Positions 1 to 6,984 are shown, counted from the first letter of the stretch. The stretch is DNA of 6,984 bases from an uncultured Eubacteriales bacterium (GCA_900553315.1 USCW01000083.1:1-6984), one strand, 5' to 3'. The notes: generated by a model from the sequence alone, not told the origin. Program-made: numbers and translations.

Positions 1-14
1 CCCGGCAGCCTTTG

Positions 15-40
15 GTTCCTTTCCCCTGCGGGAAAGGAAC
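15..40. repeat. Perfect inverted repeat (hairpin A of tandem pair)
   Basis: An 11-bp perfect stem (15-25 with 30-40, arm GTTCCTTTCCC) closes a 4-nt loop, CTGC. No T-run follows on either strand, so it is not a standard intrinsic terminator. It directly abuts a second hairpin at 41-62. No gene is visible in 1-129; this stretch holds only the two hairpins and flanking DNA. Function unknown; a genomic hairpin repeat or an mRNA 3'-end structure is possible. Confidence 0.7.
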
Positions 41-62
41 TCGTGCGTCCGCAGACGCACGA
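41..62. repeat. Perfect inverted repeat (hairpin B of tandem pair)
   Basis: A 9-bp perfect stem (41-49 with 54-62, arm TCGTGCGTC) has a 4-nt loop, CGCA. It starts at the base after hairpin A ends, so the two would stack. Neither has a U-tract. It lies about 70 bp beyond the operon terminator at 130-169, so it may belong to a neighbouring unit outside the window. Confidence 0.7.
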
Positions 63-129
63 AACTCTCACCAGCAACATTCTGAATCCCGCCGGTGTGT
101 TGCCTTCCCCACTCCCCACACCAAAACTC

Positions 130-169
130 AAAGCAGACGGCACGCTCTCCCCGCACCGTCTGCTTTTTT
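130..169. terminator. Rho-independent terminator, probably bidirectional
   Basis: An 11-bp perfect stem pairs 130-140 with 156-166 around a 15-nt loop. On the plus strand it ends in six T (164-169). On the minus strand the arm ends TTT, followed by GAG and TTTT, a weaker U-tract. It begins 14 nt after the ATPase stop codon, so it very likely ends the ABC transporter operon. The stronger plus-strand tract suggests it also ends a rightward gene lying left of the window. Confidence 0.75.
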
Positions 170-179
170 CCATATTTTC

Positions 180-1073
180 TTACAGCACCTTGTCCAAAAA
201 CGCCTTCGCCCGCTCGCTCTTCGGGGTGGAAAAGAATACCTCCGGCGGCGCATCCTCGATCAGCTTTCCCTCGTCCAAGAAACAGATGCGATCCGACACC
301 TCGCGGGCAAAGCCCATTTCATGCGTCACCAGCACCATCGTCATGCCGCGCTGCGCCAGCTTCTTAATGACCTCCAAGACCTCCTTGACCATTTCCGGAT
401 CAAGCGCGGAGGTCGGCTCGTCAAACAGCACCACATCCGGCTCCATGGCAAGCGTGCGGGCAATGGCGACACGCTGTTTCTGTCCACCGGAAAGCTTGCC
501 GGGATACGCATCCACCTTCGCCAGCATTCCTACGTCCTCCAGCAGCTCTCGCGCCTTGGCAATCGCCTTGTCCTTCGGCACCTTGTTCACCTTCATGGGC
601 GCGTAAATCATGTTCTCCAGCACGGTCATGTGCGGAAATAGATTGAAGTGCTGGAACACCATGCCCACCCGGCGACGCACGGCATAGGAATCCTCAAAGT
701 GATCCTTCGTAATCTGCCGCATCAGCTTCTGATATGTGCCGCCCTCATGAGGCTTGAGCAGGTCTTCCTTCTTGATTTTCATGATGGCGGGTTCGTCCTC
801 CATTCCCTGCTTGCGAAGCTCGGCATAGGTCTTGGAGGCGCGGATCACATCCCAATGCAGATAGGGATCGGGGGGCGTAATCAGCTTTCCCTCCACCCAG
901 ATTTCACCGAAGGTAGGCTTTTCCAGCAGGTTGATGGAGCGCAGCAGCGTAGACTTGCCGCTGCCGGAGGGGCCGATAATCGAAATAATGTCTCCCTGTT
1001 CCACGTTCAGGCTCACACCCCGCAGCACATGCAGACTGCCGAAGTCCTTATACAGTCCCTTAACCTCGATCAC
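180..1073 (-). CDS. Polar amino-acid ABC transporter ATP-binding protein with an unusual insertion
   Basis: This is the ATP-hydrolysing subunit of an amino-acid importer of the HisP/GlnQ family and works on the inner face of the membrane. All core motifs are visible in the 297 residues: Walker A GPSGSGKST (34-42), Q-loop Gln141 in MVFQHFNLFPHMT, signature LSGGQ (194-198), Walker B VVLFDEP (214-220, Glu219 catalytic), D-loop SALD (222-225) and switch His251. Family members usually have about 240-258 residues. The excess lies in a charged segment at about 66-130, between the early beta-strand (EIWVEG) and the Q-loop. The start is GTG at 1071-1073, overlapping the permease stop by 14 bp, with an AGAAGG ribosome-binding site at 1082-1087; this implies translational coupling. 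The FNLFPHMTVLEN region is HisP-like. Substrate cannot be read from this subunit. Confidence 0.95.
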   Translation of the reverse strand: MIEVKGLYKDFGSLHVLRGVSLNVEQGDIISIIGPSGSGKSTLLRSINLLEKPTFGEIWVEGKLITPPDPYLHWDVIRASKTYAELRKQGMEDEPAIMKIKKEDLLKPHEGGTYQKLMRQITKDHFEDSYAVRRRVGMVFQHFNLFPHMTVLENMIYAPMKVNKVPKDKAIAKARELLEDVGMLAKVDAYPGKLSGGQKQRVAIARTLAMEPDVVLFDEPTSALDPEMVKEVLEVIKKLAQRGMTMVLVTHEMGFAREVSDRICFLDEGKLIEDAPPEVFFSTPKSERAKAFLDKVL

Positions 1074-1725
1074 TTGCGTTCACCTTCTTTTCCAGCAGCT
1101 TGCCCATGAAGGACAGTCCCAGCACCAGTACGTAATAAAATACGGAAATGACGAAGAAGGGCTCAAAGGCGCGATACGTCCGCGCCTGAATGCGCTGACC
1201 CACGCTCAGAATATCCACCAGACCGATGGAGGCAATCAGCGTGGTATTCTTCAGCAGACTGATGAACTCATTTACCAGACTGGGCAGCACGCTCTTAATG
1301 GCTTGGGGCAGAATAATATCCTTCATCATGCCCGGATAATGCACACCCAGCGCCATGGCCGCCTCATATTGGCCGCGGTCAATGGCATTGATGCCACCCT
1401 TGAGGCTCTCGGAAATATAGGCGGCGGAGTTCATACCGAAGACCAGCGTACCGGCCTGAAACGCCGTGAAGTGTACCGGCAGCACCAGCGGAATGCCAAA
1501 GTACATCATGAATACCTGCACCAGCATGGGCACGCCCCGAAAGACCGAGGTATAGAAAAACGCGAACCACTGCAGGGGCTTGATATTCGAAATTTTGCAC
1601 AGCGACAGCGGGATGGACAGCAAAAGTCCCACGATCAGCGAGCACACGGTGGTCTCCAGCGTGACCAGAAGCGCACTGCCAAAGGCGGGCAGCCAATCCA
1701 GAATGATACTAAAATCCAGTTGCAC
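1060..1725 (-). CDS. Polar amino-acid ABC transporter permease (HisM/GlnP type)
   Basis: This is the membrane channel subunit of the importer, 221 residues, a usual length for the family. About five hydrophobic segments are visible, near 14-42, 53-80, 88-108, 145-172 and 189-211. The family motif FRGVPMLVQ is at 62-70. The cytoplasmic EAA loop, which docks on the ATPase, is at 121-141 (EAAMALG followed by a conserved Gly and ending ILPQ). It is the only permease gene in the operon, so the channel is probably a homodimer. The start is GTG at 1723-1725, chosen because it follows a purine-rich GGAAGGA about 10 nt upstream; no nearby ATG is better placed. It lies 232 bp downstream of the binding-protein gene, across a hairpin stack, and overlaps the ATPase gene. 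The specific amino acid transported is unknown. Confidence 0.95.
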   Translation of the reverse strand: MQLDFSIILDWLPAFGSALLVTLETTVCSLIVGLLLSIPLSLCKISNIKPLQWFAFFYTSVFRGVPMLVQVFMMYFGIPLVLPVHFTAFQAGTLVFGMNSAAYISESLKGGINAIDRGQYEAAMALGVHYPGMMKDIILPQAIKSVLPSLVNEFISLLKNTTLIASIGLVDILSVGQRIQARTYRAFEPFFVISVFYYVLVLGLSFMGKLLEKKVNASDRG

Positions 1726-1843
1726 GGCGTTTCAGTCCTTCCTGTGATAAAAATCAGCAAAAATCCAAGAAACGGGCGAAATCGGACAAACTGCCAATAA
1801 AATATTGAAAAACCATTTTCCCGTCGGCAGACTGTAGTCGTAT

Positions 1844-1862
1844 CGACCGGCTATGCCGGTCG
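1844..1862. repeat. Perfect inverted repeat (hairpin 1 of three)
   Basis: An 8-bp GC-rich stem (1844-1851 with 1855-1862, arm CGACCGGC) has a 3-nt loop, TAT. It is the hairpin nearest the permease in the binding-protein/permease gap. No T-run follows. The remaining gap from 1726 to 1843 is AT-rich, and I see no gene or convincing promoter in it. Confidence 0.7.
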
Positions 1863-1873
1863 GGCGGATAATC

Positions 1874-1902
1874 TCGCAAAAGTGGCAACGCCACTTTTGC
1901 GA
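1874..1902. repeat. Perfect inverted repeat (hairpin 2 of three)
   Basis: A 13-bp perfect stem (1874-1886 with 1890-1902, arm TCGCAAAAGTGGC) has a 3-nt loop, AAC. It is the middle hairpin of the stack, 11 nt from hairpin 1 and 4 nt from hairpin 3. It lacks a terminal U-tract on either strand. Confidence 0.75.
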
Positions 1903-1906
1903 CACG

Positions 1907-1940
1907 CATATCGGAGGGGCTTATTCGCCCCTCCGATATG
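1907..1940. repeat. Perfect inverted repeat (hairpin 3 of three)
   Basis: A 14-bp perfect stem (1907-1920 with 1927-1940, arm CATATCGGAGGGGC) has a 6-nt loop, TTATTC. It is the first structure met by RNA polymerase after the binding-protein stop codon, 17 nt downstream. No U-tract follows it, so full termination is not predicted. It could protect the upstream message from 3' exonucleases and so raise binding protein over membrane subunits, as REP elements do after malE in E. coli; that role is inference. Confidence 0.75.
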
Positions 1941-1957
1941 AAAAGCTTTTTCGGGAA

Positions 1958-2731
1958 TCAATACAGCCAGTACTGAATCATCTCATCCAGCTTGCCGGAA
2001 TCCTTCAGCGCCTGAATACCCTCGTTGAACACGGAAACCAACTCGCTGCCCTTGGGGAAGGCCATGCAGTATTCATCGGCCTGAGCACCGTCCAGCGCAA
2101 AATACTTCAGCATGGGGTTTCCGTCCGCATCCTGCATGGTGGTCGCCAGCTTCTTCGCGCCGTTGATGCTGGTCAGACCCGCAACCACATTGTCGGTCGC
2201 TTCGGCAACGGCGGTGCCCACAGCAGCCTGCCCCTGATAGGTCTTGAGGGTCGCGCCGGGGATGTCCTCGATCATCATCTCGTAGTTAGTGCCCTGAGAG
2301 CAGCAGACGATCTGGTTTTGCAGATCCTCGAAGGTGTTCACCGCGGAATCCACCTTGGTGATGCAGCCCACGCTGGAAACACAGTACACATCGGAAAAAT
2401 CAACGATCTGCTTGCGCTCCTCGGTGGCGGTCATGCCGGAGATAACCATATCCACGCTATTGGCCTGCAGGGAACCGACCAGCGAGGAGAAGCTCATGGG
2501 CACGATCTCGAACTCAAAGCCGAGCATATCGGACAATTCCTTGATAATGTCGATATCCAGACCCTCGTAACCGGTGGGATCGGTTTCAGAAACCGTCTCG
2601 AAGAACATGAAGTTGGGGCTCAGGGCAATGGTCAGCTTCTTACCAGCAAGGGGCTTGGCATCCTCAGCCAGCGCGGAACAGCAGCTCATCATCAGGACCA
2701 GAGAAAGAATCAACGCAATCGCCTTTTTCAT
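1958..2731 (-). CDS. Amino-acid ABC transporter solute-binding protein (SBP_bac_3 family)
   Basis: This is the secreted receptor that captures the substrate and delivers it to the permease; 257 residues, normal for the family. A signal peptide is clear: MKK, a hydrophobic run (4-16), then SCCSALA, with a probable signal peptidase I cut after Ala22. Family motifs include GYEGLDIDIIKEL (54-66) and the TATEERKQIVDFS stretch (101-113). In that stretch Arg106 is expected to bind the ligand carboxylate, and the GT of SQGTNYE (145-151) matches the second carboxylate-binding site. The conserved Asp that normally binds the alpha-amino group appears to be Gly185 in TDNVVAG. The start is ATG with AAGGAGG 9 nt upstream (2741-2747), and a near-consensus promoter lies just beyond. 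First gene of the importer operon. Ligand uncertain; a neighbouring argH hints at arginine-related amino acids. Confidence 0.95.
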   Translation of the reverse strand: MKKAIALILSLVLMMSCCSALAEDAKPLAGKKLTIALSPNFMFFETVSETDPTGYEGLDIDIIKELSDMLGFEFEIVPMSFSSLVGSLQANSVDMVISGMTATEERKQIVDFSDVYCVSSVGCITKVDSAVNTFEDLQNQIVCCSQGTNYEMMIEDIPGATLKTYQGQAAVGTAVAEATDNVVAGLTSINGAKKLATTMQDADGNPMLKYFALDGAQADEYCMAFPKGSELVSVFNEGIQALKDSGKLDEMIQYWLY

Positions 2732-2740
2732 CTTGGAAAA

Positions 2741-2747
2741 CCTCCTT
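2741..2747 (-). promoter_or_regulatory. Ribosome-binding site of the solute-binding protein gene
   Basis: AAGGAGG on the minus strand, 9 nt before the ATG at 2729-2731. A full-strength Shine-Dalgarno sequence that fixes the start codon and fits the high expression expected of a binding protein. Confidence 0.85.
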
Positions 2748-2761
2748 CGTTTGATGGGCTT

Positions 2762-2790
2762 ATAATAATACAGAATTTTCCGCCTGTCAA
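2762..2790 (-). promoter_or_regulatory. Sigma-70-type promoter of the ABC transporter operon
   Basis: On the minus strand a perfect -35 TTGACA (2790-2785) is followed by a 17-nt spacer and a -10 TATTAT (2767-2762). The predicted start of transcription near 2755 gives a leader of only about 25 nt before the ATG. That leaves no room for a T-box or riboswitch. Control, if any, would come from a protein bound in the adjacent AT-rich region. Confidence 0.75.
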
Positions 2791-2812
2791 GGGCTTTTTT
2801 AAATATTTATGC

Positions 2813-2859
2813 AGATATTTTGCAAATTTAGTGAATATATGCCGTATATTTGAATATCT
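2813..2859. promoter_or_regulatory. Possible operator region between divergent operon and argH
   Basis: This AT-rich stretch holds a 17-bp near-palindrome at 2834-2850 (AATATA, TGCCG, TATATT; one mismatched pair). It also has two direct copies of TGAATAT at 2832 and 2851, 19 bp apart and so on nearly the same helix face. An outer inverted repeat pairs AGATATT (2813-2819) with AATATCT (2853-2859). TGAAT is the core of the ArgR/AhrC half-site, but the expected inverted ATTCA partner is missing. AT-rich DNA yields such repeats by chance, so this is only a candidate. Confidence 0.3.
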
Positions 2860-2922
2860 CCGTTTTTACTGTGTATATTTATGTGAAATAGCCTTGCTAA
2901 ACGGCGGCAAAAGTGGTATGGT
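2850..2922 (+). promoter_or_regulatory. Candidate argH promoter(s)
   Basis: Two arrangements fit. The first is TTGAAT (2850-2855), an 18-nt spacer, then TATATT (2874-2879), giving a leader of about 70 nt. The second is TTGCTA (2894-2899), a 17-nt spacer, then TATGGT (2917-2922) preceded by an extended -10 TGG, giving a leader of about 25 nt. Neither is close to consensus and I cannot choose between them. The first overlaps the possible operator, so it would be the one subject to repression. Confidence 0.35.
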
Positions 2923-2943
2923 CTTTATGCACCAAGATACATG

Positions 2944-2949
2944 AGGAGG
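2944..2949 (+). promoter_or_regulatory. Ribosome-binding site deciding the argH start
   Basis: AGGAGG lies 9 nt upstream of the ATG at 2959-2961. An in-frame ATG at 2941 would place this Shine-Dalgarno sequence inside the coding region, so 2959 is preferred. It also matches the family's usual N-terminus, MKLWGGRF. Confidence 0.85.
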
Positions 2950-2958
2950 AATGTTGTC

Positions 2959-4335
<1,377 letters not shown>

Positions 4336-4353
4336 AGCTCCAACATTGATATG

Positions 4354-4402
4354 AAAAAAACAGCCATGGCCTGAAGCTTTTCCTTCAGGCCATGGCTGTT
4401 TT
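4354..4402. terminator. Bidirectional rho-independent terminator between convergent genes
   Basis: A perfect 20-bp stem pairs 4357-4376 with 4383-4402 around a 6-nt loop, CTTTTC. Its outer four base pairs are A:T, giving TTTT at the 3' end for argH. On the minus strand the stem runs into seven T in all (complement of 4354-4360), serving the rhamnosidase gene. It lies 18 nt after the argH stop and 10 nt after the rhamnosidase stop, so one hairpin ends both units. Confidence 0.9.
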
Positions 4403-4412
4403 CTTACTTAGT

Positions 4413-6827
4413 TTAGCAATGCACCTTTTTCAATCGTGCATCCACCGCATCCATATGGGCTCGATGCTCCCGCGAGATATACTCACCCGCGTCCCGCAAA
4501 GGCATCACCTGCGCCTCGTGGCGTTCATCCGCCAAAACCGCGTCCAGCTCAGGGAAGGCCTCATGCAGCACCTGCACCGCCTCGGGCGCCTTCGCTAAAT
4601 CCATCAGCAGACTGTCTGCGGAATAAGGATGCAGCCAGTCATGCGCAGGTCGCCACGTTATGTCAAAGTCACCGCCCTTCAGCGTCAGCACTCGCTTCTC
4701 GGGATCGTCCGGCACAACGAGCGTTGCCGTCGTACCCTCGGGCACCGTACCTGTCAGGCTGGCGCTGCCGTTCTCATGCAGCGCCCACGCGACCTTCCAC
4801 TCTCCCGTGGGCGACCGGAACGCCAACTCCGCATGACCCAAGCGGCCATCCAAATGCGGCGCGATTTCGGCGGCCTTCCAGCCAGGCTCCGTGCAGCGCA
4901 GACCCATCACGCGGCTGTAGATCGCCTCGCAGACCGTGCCGTAGGCATAATGATTCAGGCTGTTCATGGAAATACCCGTAATGCGCCCCTTCGCATCGAG
5001 GCTGTTCCAGCGCTCCCAAATCGTGGTCGCGCCCACGTTCACCGCGAACAGCCAGCTGGGGAAGCTCTCGCTCAGCAGCATTCGGAAGGCTTCCTCGTCC
5101 ATACCGCAGTCGAACAGCAGGGGCAGCAGCAGGGGCGCACCCGTAAAGCCGCTGGTCATGCGGTGGAAGTCCCGCTTCAGCCGCCGCTTGAAGCAGTCGA
5201 TCATCTTTTCCCGATCTCGATAGAGACCGTAGCGCAGCGCGAGGATATACGCTGTCTGCGAATCCACGGCCAGCCGCCCGTTGGGCGTGACATATTCATC
5301 CATTAGCGCCTGATACACCGCTTCGGCCTGTTCGGCAAAACGAGCCGCATCCTCTGTCTCACCCAGCACCTCCGCCGCCCGGGCGGTGAGCTGCAAGGCG
5401 TAACGGTAGTATACGCCCTGAATCAGAGCGTCCTCCGTGCCGCCGCGCACCGACTGCGGCGAAAGGCCGTCCTGCGCCAGCCAGTCACCAAAGGTGGCCG
5501 TGCTGAATTTCAGGTGCGTTCCGCCGTCCGCGTTATCCAGCCGAATCAGCGTGTCCGCGTAGTCCCGCATGATGGGATAGCTCTCCCGAAGCAGCGCCTT
5601 GTCCCCATAGTGCATGTACACCGTCCACGGTACAATCACCGCCGCGTCCGACCACACCGCACCGCCAATCCCCCCTTCCTTCCGCACCGATGGGGAATAC
5701 ATGGGAATGTTGCCATCAAAGTACATGGTCTGGTCAGCCCGCAGATCCCACATATACTTCCGATAGAAATCCTTGCAATCCGCATGATAACAGGCCGTGG
5801 ACGCGAACACCTGCGTGTCGCCCGTCCAGCCGAGACGCTCGTCCCGCTGCGGGCAGTCCGTAGGCACATCAAGGAAATTGCTCAGCTGCCCCCACCAAGC
5901 GTTGTGCATCAGCTGATTCAGCTTGGGATAGCCCGTCTCTGCCTGCAGCTTTTTTTCGTGTGCGGAAGAAAGCGCAATCGCCGTGAAATCCTCCGGATGC
6001 ACAGGCACAGACGATTCGACCTTGGCGTAGCGGAAGCCGAAGAAGGTGAACATGGGCTCCACATCCTGCTCCACGCCGTCGGAGACGTAACGCCATTCCG
6101 ACTTGGCGGAACGTAGATTGTCCCGATAAAAGCAGCCCTCCTGCAATACCTCGCCCGTCTGCACATAGATGCTCTGCCCCTTTTGCAGCCGGGAATGATA
6201 CCGCAAAACGCCCGCCATGTTCTGTCTGAAATCCAGCACCTGCTCCCCCTTGGGCGTGACGATCAGCTTGGGCTGAAACGCCGCTACCTGCTGAATGCAG
6301 GGCGAAAACTGCGCCACCACGTTGTAAGCGGTTTCCACCACCTTGCAGGCTGCCGTTTTCCCCGGATCGCGGGTATCATCGCGTACTTCGCCGTCATAAA
6401 TGCCGTCAAACATCACGGGCGACGCGTTGGCTTGCCAGCTTTCATCCGTAGAAACAGTTACGGCTTCGCCATTTGCCATGGTCAGCGTCACCCGAGCCGC
6501 CAGCAGATACCGACTGCCCCAGATGTTTTCCTTGCTCATCAGGCCAAAGCGGCCCTTGTACCAACCGTTGCCCAGCCATACCTCAAGATGATTCTGCTCC
6601 TGCAGCAGCGCCGTCACATCATACGTCTGATAACGCAGATACGCGTCATAGTCGTTGCAGCCGGGCGTCAGGTAGTCCGCACCAACACGCTGCCCGTTCA
6701 AGAAAGCGCGGTACAGCCCCAGACCCGTGATTTGCAGCTCCGCCTTCACAACATCCTTCGCCGCAAATTCCCGCCATAGCCGGGGATGGTCGATCTCCTC
6801 CACCGGCGTGATAAATGTCCAATTCAT
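4413..6827 (-). CDS. Alpha-L-rhamnosidase, glycoside hydrolase family 78
   Basis: This enzyme releases terminal L-rhamnose from plant glycosides or polysaccharides. It has 804 residues and no signal peptide, so it probably acts in the cytoplasm on imported short substrates. The N-terminal beta-sandwich region (about 1-290) has the family pattern GLYRAFLNGQRVG (37-49), LTPGCNDYD (53-61) and LGNGWYKGRFG (85-95). The (alpha/alpha)6 catalytic barrel (about 291-640) carries DCPQRDERLGWTGD (324-337), whose Glu330 is the likely general acid, and GATTIWERWNS (599-609), whose Glu605 is the likely base. MNSLNHYAYG (621-630) closes the barrel. A C-terminal beta-domain (about 645-725) is followed by an extra helical tail of about 75 residues. 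The start is ATG with AAGGAGG at 6835-6841. The gene seems monocistronic: terminators lie on both sides. No rhamnose-catabolism genes are nearby. The exact substrate is not predictable. Confidence 0.95.
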   Translation of the reverse strand: MNWTFITPVEEIDHPRLWREFAAKDVVKAELQITGLGLYRAFLNGQRVGADYLTPGCNDYDAYLRYQTYDVTALLQEQNHLEVWLGNGWYKGRFGLMSKENIWGSRYLLAARVTLTMANGEAVTVSTDESWQANASPVMFDGIYDGEVRDDTRDPGKTAACKVVETAYNVVAQFSPCIQQVAAFQPKLIVTPKGEQVLDFRQNMAGVLRYHSRLQKGQSIYVQTGEVLQEGCFYRDNLRSAKSEWRYVSDGVEQDVEPMFTFFGFRYAKVESSVPVHPEDFTAIALSSAHEKKLQAETGYPKLNQLMHNAWWGQLSNFLDVPTDCPQRDERLGWTGDTQVFASTACYHADCKDFYRKYMWDLRADQTMYFDGNIPMYSPSVRKEGGIGGAVWSDAAVIVPWTVYMHYGDKALLRESYPIMRDYADTLIRLDNADGGTHLKFSTATFGDWLAQDGLSPQSVRGGTEDALIQGVYYRYALQLTARAAEVLGETEDAARFAEQAEAVYQALMDEYVTPNGRLAVDSQTAYILALRYGLYRDREKMIDCFKRRLKRDFHRMTSGFTGAPLLLPLLFDCGMDEEAFRMLLSESFPSWLFAVNVGATTIWERWNSLDAKGRITGISMNSLNHYAYGTVCEAIYSRVMGLRCTEPGWKAAEIAPHLDGRLGHAELAFRSPTGEWKVAWALHENGSASLTGTVPEGTTATLVVPDDPEKRVLTLKGGDFDITWRPAHDWLHPYSADSLLMDLAKAPEAVQVLHEAFPELDAVLADERHEAQVMPLRDAGEYISREHRAHMDAVDARLKKVHC

Positions 6828-6834
6828 TTGCGTG

Positions 6835-6841
6835 CCTCCTT
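6835..6841 (-). promoter_or_regulatory. Ribosome-binding site of the rhamnosidase gene
   Basis: AAGGAGG on the minus strand, 7 nt before the ATG at 6825-6827. It confirms the start. The short stretch 6842-6899 between it and the upstream terminator should hold the promoter. I see only a weak TAATAG (-10-like) and no matching -35, so I do not call a promoter. Confidence 0.8.
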
Positions 6842-6899
6842 CAGCGCACCTATTACCTTCAAATTTCCCCGGCTTTTTTCAAAATCCTGCACAACATGC

Positions 6900-6944
6900 A
6901 AAAAAGAGGATGTGAAAACAATCATTTGTTTTCACATTCTCTTT
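6900..6944 (-). terminator. Rho-independent terminator of an off-window minus-strand gene
   Basis: A 19-bp stem pairs 6903-6921 with 6926-6944, with one G.T wobble, around a 4-nt loop, TCAT. On the minus strand it ends in six T (complement of 6900-6905), so it is best oriented to stop transcription entering from the right edge. It would insulate the rhamnosidase gene, which then needs its own promoter. On the plus strand the T-tract is only three bases and is interrupted. Confidence 0.7.
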
Positions 6945-6984
6945 CGAAAACACCTCGCGCCACAAGGTCGCGGCGGCTCTGTCA

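Noticed and set aside
1726..1843. Separate promoter for the permease and ATPase genes
   Set aside because: The stretch is AT-rich but I found no -35/-10 pair with suitable spacing on the minus strand; read-through from the upstream promoter is simpler.
1844..1940. CRISPR-like array
   Set aside because: The three hairpins differ in sequence and spacing; there is no repeated unit or spacer pattern and no cas gene.
2732..2761. T-box or riboswitch in the importer leader
   Set aside because: The predicted leader is only about 25 nt, too short for such structures.
2907..2916. GCAAAAGTGG shared with hairpin 2 (1876-1885)
   Set aside because: A single 10-base match is expected by chance in a window this long, and the second copy has no inverted partner.
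1853..2944. Long plus-strand reading frame (363 codons) opposite the binding-protein gene
   Set aside because: It runs antisense to a well-identified gene, crosses the hairpin stack and both promoter regions, and is rich in His, Gln and Arg as expected of an antisense shadow. No family motif and no ribosome-binding site.
2941..2958. Upstream in-frame ATG as argH start
   Set aside because: The AGGAGG at 2944-2949 would fall within the coding sequence, and the family N-terminus MKLWGGRF begins at 2959.
4629..5306. Plus-strand reading frame opposite the rhamnosidase gene
   Set aside because: Antisense to the GH78 catalytic domain, whose motifs are intact. No Shine-Dalgarno sequence or motif supports it.

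Overview
The window carries five complete protein-coding genes in three transcription units, with compact intergenic regions rich in hairpins. The genes are GC-rich and the intergenic DNA is AT-rich. Ribosome-binding sites are strong AAGGAGG or AGGAGG types, and the substrate-binding protein has the short KK-type signal peptide common in Clostridia. Together with a cytoplasmic-type rhamnosidase, this suggests an anaerobic, plant-glycan-using member of the Bacillota (Clostridia, perhaps a gut lineage). That placement is inference; no rRNA or marker gene is present to fix it.

Region 1 (1-2790, minus strand) is a three-gene polar amino-acid ABC importer operon. It is read from right to left: promoter at 2762-2790, solute-binding protein (2731-1958), a 232-bp gap with three perfect tandem hairpins, permease (1725-1060), ATPase (1073-180, overlapping the permease by 14 bp), and a terminator hairpin at 130-169. 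Beyond it, at 15-62, lie two more back-to-back perfect hairpins and no gene. The importer has one permease, presumably a homodimer, and one ATPase.

Region 2 (2791-4402) starts with an AT-rich divergent control region containing a 17-bp near-palindrome and a direct repeat of TGAATAT. It is followed by argH (argininosuccinate lyase, last step of arginine synthesis), transcribed rightward. No other arg gene is present. The back-to-back layout with an amino-acid importer suggests, but does not prove, shared control and a basic amino acid or urea-cycle amino acid as the substrate.

Region 3 (4357-6984) begins with a long perfect terminator hairpin that serves both argH and the convergent gene. The gene at 6827-4413 (minus) is a GH78 alpha-L-rhamnosidase without a signal peptide, so it probably acts inside the cell on imported rhamnosides. 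A terminator for an off-window minus-strand gene lies upstream of it at 6900-6944.

The genes are of known families. The most unusual points are a long (about 40-55 residue) insertion in the importer ATPase just before the Q-loop, loss of the aspartate that usually binds the ligand's alpha-amino group in the binding protein, the tandem hairpin stacks, and a helical C-terminal extension on the rhamnosidase. I see no CRISPR, mobile element, tRNA, rRNA or defence system.
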